A program made the position numbers and the translations under genes. Below are positions 58,515-64,000 of a stretch of DNA of 64,000 bases, piece by piece. The stretch is taken from positions 104,691,796 to 104,755,795 of the forward strand of contig CM030366.1 of NCBI GenBank assembly GCA_017893485.1, read 5' to 3'. This stretch comes from Hemerocallis citrina. Its lineage: Eukaryota > Streptophyta > Magnoliopsida > Asparagales > Asphodelaceae. Under the pieces are notes generated by a model. The model made no database searches. It worked only from the letters and a program-made list of their open reading frames with translations, and had not been told where the DNA came from. Every line of letters starts with the position of its first letter. Position 1 is the stretch's first letter.

Positions 58515-58690
58515 CCACAGAATGCATGCTTGATACGTCAAGACATGGCGTGGGCACTACTCCAGAATTATCGGGATCTTGGCGACTGCTTGTGGGATTT
58601 TTGGTGACTGCAAGAGGATCGTATGCCATGAAGGAGGCTGAATTGCCACAGAATGCATGCTTGATGAGTCAAGACATGGCGTGGGATTCC
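58515..58690 (+). repeat. Partial 131-bp tandem repeat in LTR D
   Basis: The block CCACAGAATGCATGCTTGAT plus GTCAAGACATGGCGTGGG occurs at 58515 and again at 58646. It lies at the same relative place in the LTR as the minisatellites of LTRs B and C. Confidence 0.8.
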
Positions 58691-59318
58691 CCTCCAGGTT
58701 TTCTGTACATGAGCTTGTACTCATAGATCATCTAGGATACTTACCGTAGTTACAGTAGTAGATTAAGTCATGACGAGGGATTGAACCCTACAAGATGAAG
58801 AACGATTAAGAGGCTTGCCCTCGGACCTATGTAGTATGCGATGCATAGAATCCGAACAAGTGTGCATTAGTGTCATATAATATAAATAATTGCATTAAGG
58901 ACTAAGTGCACAATCACAACATGACATCAATAGGGTATTGCCTTTAGTTTGATATGTGACAAGTTTGTGTTTGTTAAATATGGAAAACCAGTTATACTAT
59001 TTCCGGCATAGAGAGGATGGCCTGTGTATAATGTTCGTCGGTTGAATAAACGGACGTACCCACAGTTTTGTATGCAGGGTAAATGACATGATAAAGATTA
59101 AAGAAGCACAGATGCTTAGAGATTATTCAAATGTTGATGTACATTTATTTAAATGTTGTAAATTTGCTTCCGCTGTAAAATGTAAAGTGTAAAGTTTTCA
59201 TGTAACTCTGATGTAAAGTGAAAAGTTTTAAATTCCTTGTAAAATTGTACGAAAGAAGTGTAAAGATCCTGTGGAATCTCGAATTCAGTTGTGTTTTGGA
59301 ATTCGGGGCGTTACAGAG

Positions 59319-59331
59319 TGGTATCAGAGCC
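59319..59331 (+). promoter_or_regulatory. Primer binding site of element D
   Basis: TGGTATCAGAGCC, a full match to the initiator Met tRNA 3' end, lies three bases after the LTR. Confidence 0.88.
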
Positions 59332-59474
59332 ACGCTTCACACTAGTACAAATTTATAAAGAACGACACCCTAGAAGTGGACATTAGAGTGTGTGTTTGAG
59401 TCTATAGATTTAAATGTAAGTTACTTACATTTGTGTTGCTCTATGATTTATGCTTCTTCCTCCATATTTCTAAG

Positions 59475-59897
59475 ATGGCTAATCACTTCGACCCTACTGG
59501 AGACGACAATTGGCATATCATAGAGGAAGATTATTATCCTGGACAAGCAGATTCCGAGGAAGAGTACTACTCAGGGCAAGCTGACTCTGACGGAGAAGAA
59601 TGGCCTGAGTCTCGAGAGATCACCCCACCTCCGGACTCATCTGATGACTCTTCTGACGAAGAAGAAGAACCAGTTCCAAATAGTCTTGTGATATCTCTTC
59701 AGAGGCAGGTAGAAACACTGCGGGAGAGAGTCGGATTATTGGAGGCTCAGTTGGCAAAGTGCAAGGATGATTTTGCGATTCTCAGTCATCGTGTATGGGA
59801 ACTCGAGAAGAGGAAGAATATAACCAATGTGCTGAAGGAAGAAGTCGATGAACTACGGGGAGAACTTCGTGAAGCGAAGAGGAACCGTAGGAGTTAG
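59475..59897 (+). CDS. Extra acidic coiled-coil ORF ahead of gag in element D
   Basis: An intact 140-residue ORF when started at MANHFDPTGDDNWH (59475); an in-frame ATG at 59433 would add 14 hydrophobic residues. Residues about 15-75 are very acidic and contain an imperfect repeat, YYPGQADSEEE / YYSGQADSDGEE, then PPPDSSDDSSDEEEEP. Residues about 80-138 form a predicted coiled coil with leucine heptads (LQRQVETLRERVGLLEAQL) and end in a basic KRNRRS. It lies between the primer site and gag, on the same strand, with no stop, while gag and pol are broken. I do not recognise a known domain. It may be an RNA- or chromatin-linked accessory protein of the retrotransposon, or a captured host fragment. 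Element C has no equivalent. Confidence 0.65.
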   Translation: MANHFDPTGDDNWHIIEEDYYPGQADSEEEYYSGQADSDGEEWPESREITPPPDSSDDSSDEEEEPVPNSLVISLQRQVETLRERVGLLEAQLAKCKDDFAILSHRVWELEKRKNITNVLKEEVDELRGELREAKRNRRS

Positions 59898-60042
59898 ACT
59901 GTTGTAGCTTCTACTGTTTTCATTCTGATGTCAAGAAATATTTTCAATTCGAATGTATAAAGTTTGAAATTCAATGAAATGCAAAGTTGATTTAAAATTC
60001 ATGTCTTATACTTCGAATTTAATGGATCATTTGCATCAGAAT

Positions 60043-61054
60043 ATGGCTAGAAGAGGAGCTAGAAATGGTAAAGGTCTGGACTTGGAAACGGAACTTGCGA
60101 GGGTCTATCAGACACTCAACACCGTGGCCATGAATCAGAACCAAGGAAGGGTACCTGCGAATCCGGTGCCTGAAGCAATCAAACTCGTGGAATCGTTCAA
60201 ACGAATGAAACCATCGGTGTTTGAAGGGAAGTCAGACCCTGACGCGGCTGACAACTGGATCAGGCAGGTAGAGACCATATTCGAAGTCTTGGAGACCCCT
60301 GAAGGCAGCAAGGTGAAGTTGGTGACTCTGCAACTTGAGAAGGATGCGGCTGTGTGGTGGTAGTCGATGAAGAGGACAATGGGAGGTATTATTCTTGGTT
60401 GGGAGGAATTTTTGGAAGAATTCCGCAGTCATTACTTTCCTTCAGATGTCCAGGAGAAGAAGGCTATGGAGTTTCTATCACTGCAACAAGGTGGCATGTC
60501 AGTTAGAGAGTACGAGACCAAATTTACTCAGCTCTCTAGGTATGCTCCTGAATTAGTGATGGATGAGGCTGAAGAATGCTCGTAAGTTCGAGCATGGATT
60601 GAGGCCGAGCGTGAGGTCCCGGATGATACCTCTTGGTATCAGAAGATTCGACAAGTTGGTCAAGCGCGCGGCAACCACGGAAGCAAACATGGAGCAGTTT
60701 CATGTTGTTCAGAGTCGGAGGAACAACTGGCAGTCTGGAAAGAGGCCCGCAAATTCTGGGAATTTTGAAGGACAACCATCTGCACAAAAGTTCGAACCGA
60801 CAGGGGCGAGCGCTATCATTGTGGTTGGAGGACCTGGGAACAATGTTGTGAGACCTCCTGCGGTAAATTGCTTCAACTGTGGTGAGACGGGACATTACCA
60901 ATCTCAATGCCTCAAACCACAGAATGGTAATCGCAATGTACCAACGCAGCAGACTGGGAAGAGATCGTACCAACCAGGGCGAGTATTTGCCTTGACCGAA
61001 GCTGATACCGATGAGGTGGATCATGTCATCACTGGTACGAGGGAGGATGTTTAG
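60043..61054 (+). pseudogene. Element D gag
   Basis: It starts MARRGARNGKGLDLETELAR. The gag core (DAADNWIRQVETIFEVLE) runs to an in-frame TAG at 60361-60363 after AVWW, then continues in the same frame (EEFLEEFRSHYFPSDVQEK, REYETKFTQLSRYAPELV). A one-base-type frameshift near 60575 moves the reading to the frame with ARKFEHGLRPSVRSRM and a CCHC knuckle, CFNCGETGHYQSQC, at about 60871. It stops at 61054, seven bases before the pol frame. A full-length gag would need both lesions bypassed. Confidence 0.83.
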
Positions 61055-61060
61055 AGGTTC

Positions 61061-64000
61061 ATGTTGTTTCTTTTTCTCGTTTATTTAGTGAACTGTTACG
61101 TAATGAGTGTGTATTATGTAACAGGAGAACTTTATTTGAATGGAATGAAAGCTGTTGTTTTGTTCGATACTGGATCCTCTCATACTTTTGTGTCTCCTAA
61201 ATTTGCTAAAGTGTTGGGAGTTGAACCGAAGATTTTTCCATGCAAGATCTTAGCAGTAGCTACTCCATCAGGGGAAACTTTAACCACTGATCGGTACTAT
61301 GCGGATTGCGAGATTGTGATTGGGGACAGAATCTTCAGAATTGATCTAATCGAGCTGACTATCTTGGGAGTCGATGTTATCATTGGCATTGATTGGATGT
61401 CGGTGTACAGTGCAAGCATCGAGTGCAAGACCAAGACAGTAACAGTGAAGACTCCAGGTGGACCTGAAGTCAATTTCCAAGGGAAGAAGAAGTGTTCTAG
61501 GCTGGTGGCAGCTATCCGCAAGGAAGAGATTCCTGTGGAAGTGCAAAGGATTCCTGTGGTTCGGGACTATCCGACTGTGTTCTTGAATGATTTTCCTGGG
61601 TTACCCCCGCAACGTGATGTAGAGTTCAGCATCACCCTTCAACCGGGAAGTGCACCCATTTCTAAGGCACCGTATAGGATGGCTCCAGTGGAACAGGATA
61701 AGGTAAAATGGCAGATTGAGGCACTGTTGGAGAAAGGCTTTATTCAACCTAGTGCGTCACCTTGGGGAGCACCAGTGCTTTTGGTAAAGAAGAAGGATGG
61801 ATCGATGAGAATGTGTATCGATTACCGAGAGCTGAATAAGTTCACTGTTCAGAATAAGTATCCTATTCCCCGAATTGATGACTTGTTCGATCATCTACAA
61901 GGAGTAGCTGTTTTCTCCAAAATAGATCTTCGATCAGGATATCACCAAGTTCGAGTGAAAGCTGAAGATGTGCACAAAACTACATTTAGAACTCGATATG
62001 GGCATTACGAATTCTTAGTTATGCCATTTGGAGTGATAAATGCACCTACAATCTTCACGAATTTGTGAACAGAGTTCTGAGGCCATTCATTGATTCTTTC
62101 GTCGTGGTGTTCATCGACGATATCCTCGTGTACTCCAAGTCAGAAGAGGAGCACACCGAGCATCTGGCAGTAGTTTTGAAGAAGCTGGAAGAGCAGGAGT
62201 TGTATGCCAAGCTATCCAAGTGTGATTTCTGGAAATCTGAAGTGGCATTCCTAGGTCACATCCTTTCTAAGGAGGGAGTGGCAACTGACCCTCAGAAGAT
62301 AGAGGCAGTGAGAGATTGGGCTAGGCCTACTACAGTAAAGGAAGTCAGAAGTTTTCTTGGATTAACTGGATACTACAGGAGATTCATTCAAGGTTATGCT
62401 CAGTTAGCCGTGCTGCTTACTAGTTTGACCAAGAAGAATGTGACTTCAAGTGGACTGATCAATGTGAGGCAAGCTTTCTGGAGTTGAAAGAGAAGCTGAC
62501 TACTGCACCTATTTTGGGTCAGAGCAGGTGTTGAGTATGATGTTTATAGCGATGCTTCACATCGTGGGCTTGGTTGTGTCTTAATGCAAGAAGGAAGACT
62601 AATCGCTTATGGGTCTAGGCAACTACGACCGCATGAGAAGAATTATCCGACTCATGATCTGGAGTTAGGCTGCGATTATCTTTGCCCTGAAGCAATGGAG
62701 ACACTATGTGTACGGTGAGAAATTGAATATGTACACGGACCACAAGAGTTTGAAGTACATATATCAGCAGAAGGATCTGAATTTGAGGCAGCGGAGATGG
62801 TTGGAAGTGCTTGAGGACATGCGACCTGAGATCAAATATCATCCTGGAAAAGCTAATGTTGTTGCTGATGCACTTAGTCGCAAGAGCAGTTTATCCAGTT
62901 TGATTACAACTCAGAAGCATCTGATGGAAGAATTGGATCGAGCAGGTATTGAGGTTGTCTTACAAGGATTGGGAGCAACTTTAGCTCAGTTGAGGCTTCG
63001 GCCTACACTGAATGAAAGGATCATTGCAAGTCAGGAGGTTGATGCAGATATCTTGGAGATGAAGGAGCAGGTTGGTGCTGGCAGGTTGCCCGGATTTCAA
63101 ATCAGGGATGGAGTGCTGTGGTCCGGAGATAGACTGTGTGTTCTAAATCAGGCGGACCTGAAAGAGAGTATTCTTCAGGAGGTGCATGCTACTCTTTTGT
63201 CGGTACATCATGGGAGTACTAAGATGTACAAAGACATCAAACCGCATTTCTGGTGGTCAGGTTTGAAGTGGGATGTGGCTGAATTTGTGGCGAAGTGTGA
63301 GGTTTGTCAACAAGTCAAAGCCGAGGATCAGAGACCCGGATGTCTATTACAGCCGTTACCTATTCCGGAATGGAAGTGGATAACATCAGTATGGATTTCA
63401 TTACGGGATTGCCCAAGAGTCCTAAAGGCAATGATGTGATTTGGGTTATAGTCGATCGACTAACCAAGTCCGCTCACTTCTTGGCGATGAAACTCACTGC
63501 TTCGATGGACAAGTTAGCTGAGTTGTATGTTGGCGAGATTGTCAGCCTTCATGGTGTTCCATCAACTATTGTGTCTGATCGAGATGCGCAGTTTACTTCG
63601 CATTTCTGGAGGAGTCTTCAGACAGCTTTCGGTACCAAGATGGATTTTAGCACTGCTTTTCATCCGCAAACCGATGGGCAGACCGAGAGAGTCAACTGTA
63701 TTCTTGAGGATATGCTTCGGTGTTGTTTACTAGACTTTGGAGGCAGTTGGGAAAGGCATTTACCCTTGGTAGAGTTTGCCTACAACAACAGCTTTCAGAC
63801 TAGCATCGGGATGGCGCCGTACGAAGCTTTGTATGGCAGGAAGTGCAGGACACCTGTTTGTTGGTTCGAAGTTGGGGAGCGTCAATTGTTTGGGCCTGAG
63901 CTTGTGCAACAAACCTCTGAAAAGATTGTTCTGATCAGGAAAAGGTTAGTAGAGGCTCAGAGCAGGCAGAAGAGCTATGCAGACAACCGGAGAAGGGACC
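61061..64000 (+). pseudogene. Element D pol: protease, RT, RNase H, integrase (frameshifted, cut by window)
   Basis: The frame from 61061 holds protease [10 protein letters not shown] (about 61165) and the first RT blocks ([23 protein letters not shown]). A one-base loss near 62067 shifts to the frame of 62065-62487 ([24 protein letters not shown]). Another shift near 62450 leaves RNase H damaged up to about 62700. The frame 62708-63439 carries the RNase H end ([17 protein letters not shown]) and the integrase zinc module (HH...CEVCQQVK). A last shift near 63385 leads to the catalytic core, open from 63391 to the window edge. It holds [15 protein letters not shown] and TDGQTERVN, the D..D35E triad with the right D-to-E spacing. 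The C-terminal part lies outside. Confidence 0.9.

Larger units (their letters stand above)
56057..59315 (+). repeat. LTR D (5' LTR, 3.26 kb)
   Basis: Starts TGTAATATCCCTAATTTTC and ends GGGGCGTTACA directly before GAG and the primer site. A TATAAATA at about 56587 followed by CT-rich and A-rich leader sequence (56620-56700) looks like the LTR promoter. It contains two tRNA-like modules and a 131-bp-period repeat. Confidence 0.82.
56057..64000 (+). mobile_element. Element D: Ty3/gypsy chromovirus, runs off the window
   Basis: Order: 3.26-kb LTR, primer site, extra ORF, gag, protease-RT-RNase H-integrase. The right part of integrase, any chromodomain and the 3' LTR lie beyond 64000. Several frameshifts make it non-functional as written. 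It is related to element C but clearly distinct. Confidence 0.88.

Noticed and set aside
63527..63733. 68-codon plus ORF near the window end.
   Set aside because: It is an out-of-frame shadow of the integrase core, which is open in another frame from 63391 to 64000.

Overview
The window looks like nuclear DNA of a flowering plant, probably a eudicot. It is AT-rich and eukaryotic. It holds fragments of cysteine-rich receptor-like kinase (CRK, DUF26/Gnk2) genes with plant-type GT-AG intron borders, and layers of nested LTR retrotransposons, hAT, Mutator-like and foldback elements. I cannot name the species. No complete, undamaged multi-exon host gene is visible; the best coding sequences are two intact single-exon DUF26 ORFs. 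Region 1 (1-21.3 kb) is an array of damaged CRK ectodomain genes. Five tandem units of about 3.18-3.21 kb (starts 1, 3185, 6387, 9569, 12748) each hold one head-to-head pair: a leftward copy (L) and a rightward copy (R), sharing a 313-bp, largely palindromic spacer. L copies keep a second exon coding for a transmembrane segment, spliced in matching phase, but no kinase exon is seen anywhere. Most L copies carry a non-autonomous hAT element with a perfect 8-bp target duplication at the end of exon 1. R copies stop at the end of exon 1. After the fifth unit the pattern inverts: pair 6 has its 5' halves swapped, and copies R6 and L7 meet tail to tail in a long inverted repeat that seems to keep the older arrangement. 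Region 2 (21.3-33.7 kb) begins with a short AT-rich stretch and what may be the first codons of a gene, cut by a very long minus-strand LTR (LTR A). Inside LTR A sit a complete-looking but non-autonomous LTR retrotransposon (22032-28531; 5-bp target duplication, gag, an acidic second ORF, no pol) and a 476-bp solo LTR. Region 3 (33.7-47.1 kb) is a second long minus-strand LTR (LTR B) split by a Mutator-like element with about 230-bp inverted repeats, which itself holds a solo LTR of family A with a perfect 5-bp target duplication. A simple-sequence-rich remnant and a foldback MITE follow. Region 4 (47.1-64 kb) holds two plus-strand Ty3/gypsy chromovirus elements, most like the Tekay/Del group (LTRs over 3 kb, initiator-Met-type primer sites, gag with CCHC knuckles, protease-RT-RNase H-integrase order). 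Element C has lost everything between RNase H and the end of its chromodomain. Element D runs off the window and carries an extra intact acidic coiled-coil ORF ahead of gag. The most unusual structure is the inverted-pair, kinase-less CRK array. It could make double-stranded or hairpin RNA against CRK relatives, secreted or membrane-anchored decoy ectodomains, or nothing; the sequence alone does not decide.
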